Part shown: piece after piece, positions 11,437 to 22,848 of the stretch | How the letters are laid out: each line of letters opens with the position of its first letter | Numbering within the stretch: the stretch's first letter is position 1 | Source of the DNA: Hyperoplus lanceolatus | Lineage: Eukaryota; Chordata; Actinopteri; Uranoscopiformes; Ammodytidae | Assembly: GCA_026929865.2 (NCBI GenBank) | Contig: CM049414.1 | Span: 1,490,001 to 1,554,000 of the forward strand | Length of the DNA: 64,000 nt | Direction: 5' to 3' | Program-made: the position numbers and the translations under genes | The notes under the pieces: model-generated | What the model saw: only the letters and a program-made list of their open reading frames with translations | Told to the model about the DNA's origin: nothing | Database searches by the model: none

Positions 11437-11814
11437 TTAACAGTCAAGTATATTTCTCCGTTGCAGACTGTATGAGACCATTGAAGCTGAGCAGTTTATA
11501 AGGGCTTTCTCAGTAGGACCACAGAACAGTTGACTTATCATCCACGGCTCGATCTCCTCATTCTCCACACGGCTGATAAGGTAAAGGACCTTTCAGAAGG
11601 TCACTGGGTTGCTCATATTGATCCTGAGATAATATATTCTAGTGTGTGAGACAAACTGCTGATGCTCACCATGGCTCTGCTGATTACACACTGAGGTATG
11701 TGGGAGCATAATGAGAGTGTTTCTTTCACATTAATCCAAAACAGAGGTGTTCTCATGAAATACACATTCCCCGTAAAAAAATGTTGTTGCGTAAAACCAA
11801 AGGTCCCTCGCACT

Positions 11815-11954
<140 letters not shown>

Positions 11955-12321
11955 GACAATGTTCCAAGAAAGTTCAAGGTAAACCTGACGTGGAGGACAT
12001 TGAGTTATCCCGGGCTATGGCTGGAGAGTACATCTTTGAATGGCTCTAGATCTTTTCACTCCAGATAGGAATCAATACTGTCTCCCTGCGCTTCGATCCA
12101 GGGGACTGAGCAAAGACAACACTGCATTCATTTATGAAGAAAAAAAGCCTGCCCAGACAAGGTTACTGCAGGATTCAAATGGAATCCACAAATGTTGTAC
12201 TTTTCTTTTTAATTTAACACTGCAGGTGAATAGTGTAGAATTAGGGGACCCCTATAGATATCATCATATGATGTTGCCAGTTGATTGCTTATATTAAAAC
12301 AATGTATTTATTTAATTTATA

Positions 12322-13928
12322 CAGTGTTGTGCGAAAGTTTGTGAACCCCTTGAGCCTTTTGGAATTTTATTTATTTTAACCATTATTAATACATTTTTTT
12401 CAATACCAGTATTTTTTATATGAAATAATAGATGTTTGTTTATCAATTCAACATTTTTCTTTTCCAGAAATCAATTGTTAAAATAGATAAAACAAATTAT
12501 TTGACAAATGTTGTATGTGCAAAAGTTTGTGAACCCTGAGCTGCATTGCTTAAATGGAGCAGGTAAACACAATCAGGTGGGCCAAATTGATTGATGAAAT
12601 AGACCAATGTAATGAGAGATCTTTATGGAAGAAATTGGGCGCCACTAGATAAAACACGGATAAAACCAGGTCAGTTTAGGCCCACCAAACTGAACCCATA
12701 CAGGTCAGACATGCTAAAAGGGTAAAAAATCTCAGAAGATCTCAGGAATAGAGTTGTGATGCTGCACATTTGTCTGGGGACAGCTATAAATTAATTCAAA
12801 AAAAGTTTGAGCTCCATCGGTCCACCGTGAGGCAAATCATCTACAAATGGAGAGCTTTAAGAGTGACTGAACATCTGCCTAGAAGTGGACTTCCTTCAAA
12901 AATATCTTCAAGCGCCACAAGAAAAGTATTTTTTTAGTTAAAAGCCAACCCACACATTACATCTAGTGATTTGCAGACCTCTCTTGCAACATCTGGGACA
13001 GATGTGCATGGTTCCACAATAAGAAGAAAACTCAGTCAACATGGCTTTCAAGGGAGGGTTGCTGAAGAAGCCTCTGCTCTCAAAAAAGAACAAAACTGCT
13101 TGTCACAGCTTTGCCAGCACCTGGAGATACCTGAAGTCTTATTCTGTGGACAGATAAGTCCAACATTTATCTGTTTGGTCATAACCAAAACCGCCATGTT
13201 TGGGCAAAAAACGCAACTCTGCCTACCACCAACAGAACCTTCTCCCAAGTGAAGAATGGTGATGGCAAATGGTCTGCAAATCTCCAGATGTAATGTTTGG
13301 GTTGGCTTTTACCTGAAAAATCCCTTTTCTTGAGGTGCTTGAAGATATTTTTGAAGGAAGTCCACTTCTAGGCAGATGTTAAGTCACTCTTAAAGCTCTC
13401 CATTTGTAGATGATTTGCCTCACGGTGGGCCGATGGAGCTCAAACTTTTTTATACGAATGTATAGCTGTCCCCAGACAAATGTGCAACATCAAAACTCTA
13501 TTCCTGAGATCCTCTGAGATTGTTTCCCCTTTGAGCATGTCTGACCTGTATGGGTTCAGTTTGGTGAGCCTAAACTGACCTGGTTTTATCTTTGTTTTAT
13601 CTAGTGGCGCCCAATTTCTTCCATAAAGATCTCTCACTACATTGGTCTATTTCATCAATCAGTTTGGCCCACCTGATTGTGTTTACCTTGCTCGATTTAA
13701 GCAATGCAGCTTAGGGTTCACAAACTTTTGCACATACAACATTTGTCAAATAATTTGTTTTATCTATTTTAACAATTGATTTCTGGAAAAGAAAAATGTT
13801 GAATTAATAAACAAACATCTGTTATTTCATATAAAAAATACTGGTATTGAAATTTTTTTGTTAATAATGGTTAAAATAAATAAAATTCCAAAAGGCTCAA
13901 GGGGTTCACAAACTTTCGCACGACACTG
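12322..13928 (+). mobile_element. Tc1-like transposon with 605-bp inverted arms, TA-flanked, 1607 bp
   Basis: TA at 12,320-12,321 and 13,929-13,930. Termini are cagtgttgtgcgaaagtttg and cagtgtcgtgcgaaagtttg. The left arm 12,322-12,926 is repeated in inverted orientation at 13,324-13,928. Both arms carry the 5' UTR and the start of the transposase DNA-binding region, so the right end is a copy of the left half in reverse. The total length is close to an ordinary Tc1 element, which means the real 3' half of the transposase gene was replaced. Confidence 0.9.
12800..13320 (+). pseudogene. Tc1-family transposase remnant
   Basis: Plus-strand frames give FELHRSTVRQIIYKWRALR (helix-turn-helix), then RSGLPSK, then after a stop DLQTSLATSGTDVHGSTIRRKL and GFQGRVAEEASALKK, the second paired-like DNA-binding subdomain. 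A later frame gives DKSNIYLFGHNQNRHVWAK, the region just after the first catalytic Asp of the DDE domain. Stops and frameshifts interrupt it and the C-terminal half is absent, so it cannot make a working enzyme. All features match the general Tc1/mariner layout. Confidence 0.85.
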
Positions 13929-14189
13929 TATATTATAATAAATATGCAAATTAGGCAATGTCTAATTTATATTCATCTAACTTTAATTGTTATCATTGTT
14001 AGAACATATACTGAACGTTTTCACTGAAAGTATTTTGAAAAGAGCCCTTTTTCATTTTATAGGCTAAATCAAAAAAATAATATGTAAAGCTCTTCAAAAT
14101 TTACTTTCGGCATGTTTTTAGGAAGAAATTGTATCATAACGACGTAACGTATTTATGCCGACGCAGTGAGTGACAGTGTGCAGTGAGAA

Positions 14190-14232
14190 AGTCAGGCAGA
14201 CAGGCAGACAGACAGACAGACAGACAGGCAGG
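14190..14232. repeat. (CAGA)/(CAGG)n short array
   Basis: About ten units of a CAGA/CAGG tetranucleotide within a purine-rich stretch. Confidence 0.85.
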
Positions 14233-14989
14233 GGCAGAGAGGCCTATATTTGATCATTTTGCTTTTAGACCAGAAATGATCATAACTGCCAAGTGATCAT
14301 CCGTCATTAGACTGACTCCCGCTGTCTGGGCCGTTGTCGGCTCATGAGTCGACCAGCTGTTTGAGACGGAGATGAAAAGGAAAGTGAAACTGAAGGTGGA
14401 GCAGTTAAATAGTTAAATGAATAAATATTGTAACCAAACACAATAATGTGCTGTGTTATCTGCTTTAGTAGCCTACAGTAGCTCACATCACCCACAAAAA
14501 AAATAATTTTCCAAACTTCTACACGTTAAACGTGCGTCATGATGAAGGACCTTCCATTTACGCAACATCCTTAGCAACAGTCAGGTTGGGCTTGTTCAGA
14601 TGTGGTAACCAAGGGCAAGGTTGAGCCCCCTGGGTCCACAAGGCTCAGAACCATTCTTCTGTGTTCCCCAGCTGCTTACACTGATAAATGGGACTGGCCC
14701 AGAATGCACTGGGAGAGGCTACACAAACTCTTATCTATTTGCAATCAGCATAATTAACAGCGGAGCTACTTCGTCTCCCAGCGATGGAGAGGTCCAGGCA
14801 GTGACCTCAATCATGTGGATCAATACTGCAAACCAGCGCAGAGATTTACCTTTTAAAAAGAAACAATTATAGTGGAGCACGGGCCGCACCCAACCATCAA
14901 ACAGCTGGATTACAGGCAAAGAAAAAGCAGGCTTATGTCTTTGACATCAGGAAATATATCAAGATTACGGAGTGACGGCTTAAACATAA

Positions 14990-15929
14990 GGCGAGACATT
15001 GCAATACTTTGAACACAGAATCTCAACTTCTAAAGCACTTACATCAACTAAACTTTTCTACTTCTTATAGGCCTTTCACACCAAAATGAACCAAGAGTCA
15101 GTTCCAGGCTGGTGTTGGGGTCAGTTCAAAACTGGTTACAGCCTTATCCCAGTTATGAACCGGTTGGTTTCACATCGACCGGAGACAGCCATGGAGCCGG
15201 CAAGAGAGACGTCACTGTAAAGGTGTGTGTACGTCGCCCGACGCCGCTGCTCTTGTGGCTAACGCTAAAGCTACCGCTAGCTTTAAGCACAACAACAGCG
15301 TCTTATTTTTACACGTGTTAGCTCTCGCTTTGCTTTCTTAACCAAACAGGACCCATACAGCGTATTCTCGCCGGTCAATTTGATCGCTACGTTCGGTAAT
15401 TATGTTATGTTTACGTCTCGTAGTAGGGGTGTTTTTAAACATGGCGGGCATGAGGTTTTAGTTGGTCTGGTTGGTCAGGATAAATCCCCCGGCCGCTGGG
15501 CGCAAACCCCCAACCTGGGGAGAGTTACGGGTTCGCGGGGGGGGTTTTGGGGGGGGAACCAAAACCCCTCCCCACTACCCAAACCACCGCGCGGGGAAGG
15601 CCATTAGTGCTATTCTGAAGGCTATTACAGAATGATTTGTTCATATGGTGTATACTGTCTGATTCATGATACATTTTGTTCTTAAAAACATGTCGAATAT
15701 GCATTTTTAAAACACGCACATAGTGTTTTCTGATTATCCAAAAAAATGTGTGTAAAAACTTTGGACATTAATATAATATAATTAATATTAATATGTTTTG
15801 AAATCAAAATTTCAACTCTGGCTTTATTTAACATCTCGATTTTGGTTTTTAATAAGTAGCAAATGTACGTGTAAAATGTCATTCGATATCTATAAGTTCA
15901 AATATGAGATTCACCTGCAGTGTCTCACC
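14990..15929. mobile_element. GACACTGCAGG MITE family copy, interrupted by another element
   Basis: The left end ggcgagacattgc follows ATAA; the right end (reverse complement ggtgagacactgcaggtgaa) precedes TTAA. The internal words ctcaacttctaaagcac and gctattctgaagg match the intact copy at 21,332-21,939. That alignment is broken at about 15,070-15,602 by a foreign GC-rich insertion. Confidence 0.75.
15070..15602. mobile_element. GC/CpG-rich element nested in the 14,990-15,929 MITE
   Basis: Begins ggcctttcacaccaaaatga and ends ggggaaggcc, giving short GGCCTT inverted ends. It interrupts a known MITE, so insertion is certain even though the family is not. It contains many CpGs (about 15,170-15,300 and 15,480-15,600) and a G-run (15,537-15,557), in contrast to the AT-rich host. 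No clear target duplication was found. Confidence 0.6.
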
Positions 15930-16208
15930 TTAAAAAAAAAAAATAAGTCAACTCAAGTGTAAGGTCAAGTCTCTAAACTCCCAAAATACTGTAGTGTCTT
16001 GCAGCTGTATCTACAACAACACCAACACTCAGGAGGCTATTATTAGCTGTATCGTGCTAACTACCGCTAATCATTGGTGAAATACATGCTCACTTAAAAG
16101 AACAAATTCAAGTCAAACCATAAAAAACACCATCCTTAACTATTGTTTGTTATATGCAGCCAAATCGGTTTTACTTATAGGCAAAGATACGTAGGCTATC
16201 GAGGAATT

Positions 16209-16608
16209 GTGTGTGCGTGTGTGCGTGTGTGTGTCTGTGTGTGTGTGTGTGTGTGTGTGTATCGCTGCAATGTAAATGAGTTTGGCTGAAGCTGTGGCAT
16301 TGTACCAGACTTGACCTTTTGTATCTTTTCCATCTATTGCACTGTCACATAGAAATAAAAATAAAATGAGCATCAGAGTATCAGCTGCTAGCGTACAACA
16401 CTCTTTGGCATTACCTCAGATGGGCATCAGCACAGATCCAGTCATCTTGTTATTCCAGTCTTTGCTCTTGACAACTTTCTAATGTCTCTCGCTGTGTGTT
16501 TTACCGACACAGCATCTGAGCATATCAGTGTGTGTGGGTGGCGAGTATGACTGAGCAAGTGAGCTATGCGTAAGCAGCGCGTGTGTGTGTGTGTGTGTGT
16601 GTTTGTGT
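16209..16608. repeat. (TG)n tracts at 16,209-16,260 and 16,579-16,608
   Basis: Two (TG)n tracts, the first with TGCG and TGTC interruptions, lie in otherwise unremarkable intron sequence. Confidence 0.9.
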
Positions 16609-16838
16609 GATGGCATGCCAGAGTATTTTTGGGCCCTGCCTGCTCAAATGCAGCTTGCATGAATCATGACTTCCCACATAGTAGGTCAGTGAGCAGGGGG
16701 TGAGTCATATTGCTTGTCTTATATGGTAAGGCTGCGCACATGTGATAGAAACACACGGGGGTTATCTATAGACCGGAGCTCGCTGCTTCTAAATGTCTGA
16801 AGGTTCCAAGCTCTGTCCTAGCCTTCAAATGATGTTAA

Positions 16839-17146
16839 AGGAATACTTCACCCATACGGAACCAGCGTTCTATCATTATAAAATAACTATTATAATATAA
16901 TGAATGAGGTTTTTCTTCCCTCAGTCTTCCCTTAGTCTTCCCTTGGCCCAGCTGTCCTGTTATTCCTGACCCTTACTATGATGTCACAGTAAGGAAACTG
17001 TAGGAGTAGACAGTGAGACCATAAAACACTCTTTCTGCCTTTTCTCAGGCTAAGATGATCCGATTTACAATTTTTTTTGCACATTTATACTAAATAGGAT
17101 CTCCGAGTTCAATACACTTTCATATTCCAACCGGTGAAGTAGGCCT
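16839..17146. mobile_element. TTAA MITE family 1, copy B (308 bp)
   Basis: TTAA at 16,835-16,838 and 17,147-17,150. It shares the same left end, the tandem cttccctcagtcttccctta phrase and the right end with copy A; only scattered substitutions separate the two, so both inserted fairly recently from the same source. Confidence 0.85.
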
Positions 17147-17186
17147 TTAAACAACTTTCACTTGAACATTACATGTATTACATGTG

Positions 17187-17478
17187 TTGGGGTGACTGTG
17201 GCTCAGTTGGTAGAGCGGGTCGGCTGATGATCAAAGGGTTGGAGGTTCGATCCTCACCCTGCCACCTGTGTCATAGTTGTGGTGTCCTTGGGCAAGACAC
17301 TTCACCCACCTTGCCTCGTGTGAATGTCGATAGTTAGCCTGCTATCAGTGTATGAATGTGTGTGTGTGAATGGTAACGTGTAAATGGGAACAGGTCTCCC
17401 TTGAAAAAGAGTCTTCGGACTCAATGGGATTTACCTGTATAAATAAAGGTTTAAAAAAAAAAAAAAAAAAAAAAAAAA
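17187..17478 (+). mobile_element. tRNA-derived SINE with poly-A tail
   Basis: The head has a polymerase III A box (tggctcagttgg, 17,199-17,210) and B box (ggttcgatcct, 17,244-17,254) at tRNA-like spacing. The body contains tgtccttgggcaagacactt, a phrase very common in fish SINEs, and ends in cctgtataaataaagg followed by a poly-A tract (about 17,453-17,478). The orientation is opposite to bach2. The lack of a 3' acceptor-stem partner and the long body show this is a SINE and not a tRNA gene. Confidence 0.85.
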
Positions 17479-18086
17479 GTATGACAGTGTGTGTGTGTGT
17501 GTGTGTTTTTCTTCATGTCATGTGTTACTGTTCATCATAAATGGCTCATAAGTGGCTCACCTGACAGCGTAAATGTATTTGGTTTTAAATTATATTTCTT
17601 AACTTCAGTCTGTTCCCATGTTTTCTAATGTGCTTAATCTTAATAATAAACGTTGCGTCAAACTTTACAATGACATGAACATTACCGGCTTGGTCAGTTT
17701 ATAATGGAATGTTAAGGCTAAAGGGCTAAACGGCTACTAAAACGTTTTAACCTTAATGTTTACCTTTGCTTGGCTTTCTCAGGGTTTCCTTGCTCATAGA
17801 CTTAGTCGAACTAGAATTGCGTCGCCATCCCTATCTTAAACGTGTCTCAGAACATCTCAGAAACATCTCGGCGTGACTCAACACAACCCACACCCGTGTA
17901 TAGGTTTCCATTTGATGTAGCATCAGCCTAAACTGTAAAATACCACAGCGGCCATACATTACTGCAGTGCACAGCATGCACAAGCGTCACCACAACGGAC
18001 ACAAAGTCTTTGACACAATCTAGCAAGAAAAGCTAATTCTGCTTACTGCGTTTCCTACCTTCCCATGCCTCATATTTGCACTGACA

Positions 18087-18231
<145 letters not shown>

Positions 18232-18269
18232 GTCCAAACCTCTTCCTTTTCAGTTGGGTGTTTGCAAGT

Positions 18270-18651
18270 TGGAGATGCACCGATCCACTTCTTCCCATTA
18301 CGATCCAATATCTGGGTTTCTGGACATCGGCCGACACCAATACTGTCCGATATCATAATTATTCTACAGTTGGTGGCGATGTTATTTGTAAGGTTAGGAA
18401 GGCTTAATAAATGCATAAAGGTTTATCTGAACTTTACTTTTTCCATTGCTAAATTCTTTTTAACGTCTGCTATATCACATAGCTATAGTTTTAAAATCAA
18501 AATTATGTTAAATTCATTTTTATTTATTAAAACAGACTATGGAATTCGTATGGGTACATGGATCGGAGTTGTCAGTCCGATATCCTATTCGTAGATTTCA
18601 GCCAAATTGGAAGCGATACTAGATATTGGATCAGATGGGTCCCATCCCTAA
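18270..18651. mobile_element. hAT-type MITE with TAGGGATG-like ends
   Basis: The left end tggagatgcaccgatcc and the right end (reverse complement) tagggatgggacccatctga run into shared gatccaatatct words, giving a long imperfect inverted repeat. Flanks carry ttgcaagt (18,262) and ttgcaact (18,652), a near-match 8-mer, slightly offset. Old, decayed copy. Confidence 0.7.
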
Positions 18652-18654
18652 TTG

Positions 18655-18900
18655 CAACTAGAGAAAAGCACCTTTCGATGGTAGCCGAATACCCCGACAC
18701 CATCACTGCCAAGCAGGAAAGTGGCCTTTGAAGGATTGGATTAGGATATTTGGAGTGTTTTTTTTTCCAGCAGTAGCAAGGAATGGGAGTGCTAATTAGG
18801 CCCAGTGATTGGCAGGCCAAAGGGGGCTTGTGCTAGCATGAGGGTGCCTAAGACATGGATCATGTGCTGCATTATTAATGGGGCCCGGTGGAAGCAGATG
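18655..18900. other. Candidate conserved non-coding block
   Basis: Repeat-free, balanced composition, with dense words such as gagtgctaattaggcccagt, gattggcaggcc and gcattattaatgg. It is bounded by a hAT copy on the left and a (GA)n tract (18,902-18,928) on the right. Proposed from appearance only. Confidence 0.3.
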
Positions 18901-18901
18901 G

Positions 18902-18928
18902 GAGAGAGAGAGAGAGAGAGAGAGAGAG
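18902..18928. repeat. (GA)n tract
   Basis: Uninterrupted GA dinucleotide run of about 27 bp. Confidence 0.9.
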
Positions 18929-18929
18929 T

Positions 18930-19980
18930 GAGTGGGGGGCAGGGTTGAGGTGGTAAAAAGCATTTATTCTATCAATTCAACGTGTGTACAAAAGTTTTCA
19001 ACCGTTACATTTCTGAAAAAGAAAAATCACACGTACATAGAGCGCTTATGGAAAAAAAGGTCAAGTGGAAAAAAAAAGTCTCCCCACAGAAAAGAGTTGA
19101 CAGAGGCAATCGCCCACGTCAAAACCTTCAAAAGACACTGTGCGCATATGTGTGTTTTGTGTGATCATGTGTGTATGTGTGAGTGAGTGGGCTGGAGGAG
19201 GGTACACGTCTGGTGATATGGCAAAGAAAGCTCTTCACAGGTTTTTCTTTTTTTTGCGTGTGCCACGTGTCAGGTTTTAAAGGATACGTACAGTACAAAT
19301 GCTCTTGTTGTTGTAGCAACATGCATAAATAAATAAATAAATCAAAAAATGGAAAAGAAGCAGAGCTGTATGGAATACATATCCAGCTGAGATCAAAGAG
19401 CAGAGCAGCTTTGAGCGAGATGAAAGATAACATGTACTGATGTCACTGATTGCAATGCACAAAGAGAACCCCCAACAACATGTCTGCAAAATCTGGACTC
19501 ATGACAAATTCCTACCGGTGTGTGTGTGTGTGTGTGTGTGTGACTGGGCTGTTGTCTTGTTCTGCAGCTTTGGTCGCTGTGAAAGAGCACACACACACAA
19601 GACCAGACTGTCCTCCGACCATTCACAAAGAAGCGTGTGTAACTGCCTTTGCACTTTGCAGTTCTTGTTTTAAAAAATCAATTAAGAGGTGTCAGGTGCA
19701 TACAGCTGCCATTCATACTGGATGTTAAACAATGACACCAGCCATCCTATCTATCTTTAGTACATTACATACTGTATGTGCTGACAATACATCTTCCTTC
19801 CACTGAATTCAGTGTATTGTATTGACTGAAACCTTGAAATGGAGAAAAACTGATTTTTTGTTACACAGGAATACCTAAAAAAAGACATCATAGGACTTCA
19901 GAAGACTTCTGATTACATTTTCCCTCCCATGAGTAACTGAGTCTGACAGCAATCCTTCAAGAGTGTAACTTTGTGAGGAG
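18930..19980. other. Intron, no gene seen
   Basis: Holds short (TG)n tracts (about 19,149-19,184 and 19,517-19,542), a TAAA run near 19,327, and otherwise nothing recognised. Confidence 0.5.
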
Positions 19981-19991
19981 GGCATGAGGCA

Positions 19992-20154
19992 GGAGGAGAG
20001 GAGGAGAGGGGGAGAGGAGGAGAGGAGGAGAGGAGGAGAGGGGGAGAGGGGGAGAGGGGGAGAGGGGGAGAGGGGGAAGGAGGAGAGGAGGAGGAGGGAG
20101 AGAAGGGGGGAGGGGGAGAGGAGGAGAGGAGGAGAGGGGGAGAGGGGGAGAGGG
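19992..20154. repeat. Polypurine GGAGA-type minisatellite
   Basis: About 160 bp of almost pure A/G on the plus strand built from aggagagg / gggagagg units. Such polypurine mirror-like tracts can form triplex (H-DNA) structures. Confidence 0.9.
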
Positions 20155-20269
20155 GGCAAGCTCCCTCTCTCATTACCCAGCCAGAGAATGGCCGTACCAG
20201 GTTAGATGACTGACAGTGTGAGGGAGGGATCTAATTTAGGAAGTGTAAGGGTGAATATACTTACACACA

Positions 20270-20397
<128 letters not shown>

Positions 20398-20571
20398 GTG
20401 ATAAACTTTACATTTTTAAATTCTTCAAGGAAGATATAGGGAAGACAATGTATTTGGTACAGTTAGTATCCAAAGCTCAGGTATTAAGTTGTCACCTGAA
20501 TCAGAAACTTTAAAATACATCCATGCAACCCAAAAAAATAAATAGACAACGTTTGAGCATGACAGTTATTG

Positions 20572-20588
20572 CCCCCCCCCCCCCCCCC
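20572..20588. repeat. Poly-C tract (17)
   Basis: Seventeen consecutive Cs on the plus strand. Confidence 0.9.
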
Positions 20589-21331
20589 ACTAAAAACAGC
20601 CTTTTATCTGTGTTCTTCTGTTTTTCTCTCTCTTTTTTTTGTTATCACATGACTGAACTGAGCCATCTCCATGACAACTAAGTAAACTCCACCGGATGAG
20701 CGGTTATAAAAAGCTCGGAGAAAAAGGGTACAGTAATCATGAGTTTTTTTTTTATTTATAATTGTTTTTTTCATCCTATTTGTGCATTGTAATGAAAAAC
20801 ATGGCCCCAAAATTGCTTAATATTTTTTGTTCACAACACCAGGACTTAAAAGAGTCTTGGAGGCATGTGCGCCCTCCCCCCCCCAGACTCATCTGCCCAG
20901 CAAACAGCAGCACAGTTCAAGACTTCAACATCTATTGTCTTAACTAAAGAACACTGTGCTATTGGTGACAGTGTATTGACTGCTAGTGGATAGTGATACA
21001 CTGCAGTATCAATGAGCCATAGTGCACACACACCACTGTATAGCTTGTTCCTGCTCTGGTCTCCCTGTCATCTCTCTCATCTCAGTGGTTTCTCTCTAAA
21101 CCGCTGTGCTCATTTCACACGTCTCAATCATTGTGCAAGAGTGTTGCTAGCTTCACACAAAGCGATCATTAGTCAGCCGATTTCACTGATTTGAATGCAG
21201 GTTCCTTCCAAAGGATACTGCTGACGTGTTGGAGAATCACAAAATAGCATGTTATGGGGCCACAGCTCTAGCATTTTGTCATAAAACATGCACTTGTCAA
21301 CTCAACATATGTAGACCGTAAGTTCTCTTAA

Positions 21332-21939
21332 GGTAAGACACTGCAGGGGAAAATATATTTTTTTAAAAGCACTGGTCAATTGTGGCGATTTATAAAGTAT
21401 AAATAAAAGGTCCAACATTTATATTTAGGTGTTTATCTGTCTAAACCTTGTCTTTTTAGGTCTGTTTATTTCTTCTATAAAACCATCTTTAACAGCCATT
21501 ATCTCGCCATTGTTTTTTCAATACTCTGAACCAAAGATTCTCAACTTCTAAAGCAACTAAATATTTCCATAATCATTCTTAGCACTCTCCTGAAGAGAAT
21601 TAAATAAGGATGTGTTCATATGTTGTGAATTGTCTGATTAATGATACATTTTTGTTCTTAAAAACAAGCCGGTAAATGCATTTTTATGACCTGTGCATAT
21701 CCTGTAGCTTTTGATTTACAAAATGAAAATAAGGCTGTATCCAAAATCTGTAAGTTAAAAACTTTTGGCTGTTGAAAAATGAAATAGATGTTTTTTGAAA
21801 GACCTGCACACATAATTAGTTGGATATTGCCAAATGTTCATATTTATTCAAACATTTTGCTGTTAGTAATCAACTGGAGCATTTAATATTGATATCTATA
21901 TGTTAAAATGTTTACCCTATTCACCTGCAGTGTCTCACC
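21332..21939. mobile_element. GACACTGCAGG MITE family, best intact copy (608 bp)
   Basis: TTAA at 21,328-21,331 and 21,940-21,943. Ends are ggtaagacactgcagg and, in reverse complement, ggtgagacactgcagg. Internal landmarks used to find the other copies are aagcactggtcaatt, ctcaacttctaaagca, ttctgaagag and catttttatgacctgtgcat. No coding potential. Confidence 0.9.
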
Positions 21940-22848
21940 TTAACAGAAATAATTAGTAATACGCATATCACAAAATCTCTTGCAAAGCATCAGTGAACAT
22001 GATGCTCCAAAAAGGTCATTGAGTGCTCTCAAAGTACGTCAACAATGGACTGCATCAAAGAAGTGCGAGGGCACGGAATGAAAAGGTTACGGTCTGGAGT
22101 GTGCGCAGACACAGTGTGGTTTAGTGGCTTTTTGGGCACAAGTCATGATGACTCAACCTGAGAAGAGAAAGCTCTGCTCGCTGATTGGACGCCTCCGCAC
22201 GCCCCACGCATCACAAGGCCCAGTGGAAATATCTCACAGGGAGGAGGAACTGGAACTTTTTTCTAATTTTTTTTGGTGAATACCATTGCAATTCTTTTTT
22301 TAAATGAATGACATGCAAATCTACCAGCATTGCCATCTACATATAATTATCTATTTTGAGCAGACATTAAAAGCTGTCCCATCAAATGAATTTTCAAAAG
22401 CAATTTCACATTTGTATTTTATTTTAAAGATTATTTTGGGGCATTTTTCTTCATTAGACGGTTTTTGGAGTGACAGATTAAATTAAAGGGGGAGGGGGGG
22501 CACTCTAACCACTACATGTCAAGCACCCCTGCAATTTTATATTTCTCACTTGCATTTTGACGCTAGAGCCCCCTTTGCTCATTTCTGACCTTACTGTCCA
22601 CAGTTACACCCTCGTATTTGCACCCAGACAGCATTGAACACCTTACACGAAGCCTTGCCTCTCTGCTAGTGTATGTACAGCCCCCTGTGTGTACGGCTAT
22701 AAAGCTGCGGAAAAATGCGGAACCTTTCTTACACCGCTAGTACACTGTCGGACCTTTTAGCCGCACGCACACATCATGTAACAGCTCAAGCCTGAATGCC
22801 TGTTACTACCATGGTTACTACAGACCTGACACTTCGACTGGCAAGTAA

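Noticed and set aside
17199..17270. tRNA gene
   Set aside because: A and B boxes are present, but the 3' acceptor-stem partner is missing and the sequence runs on into a SINE body and poly-A tail.
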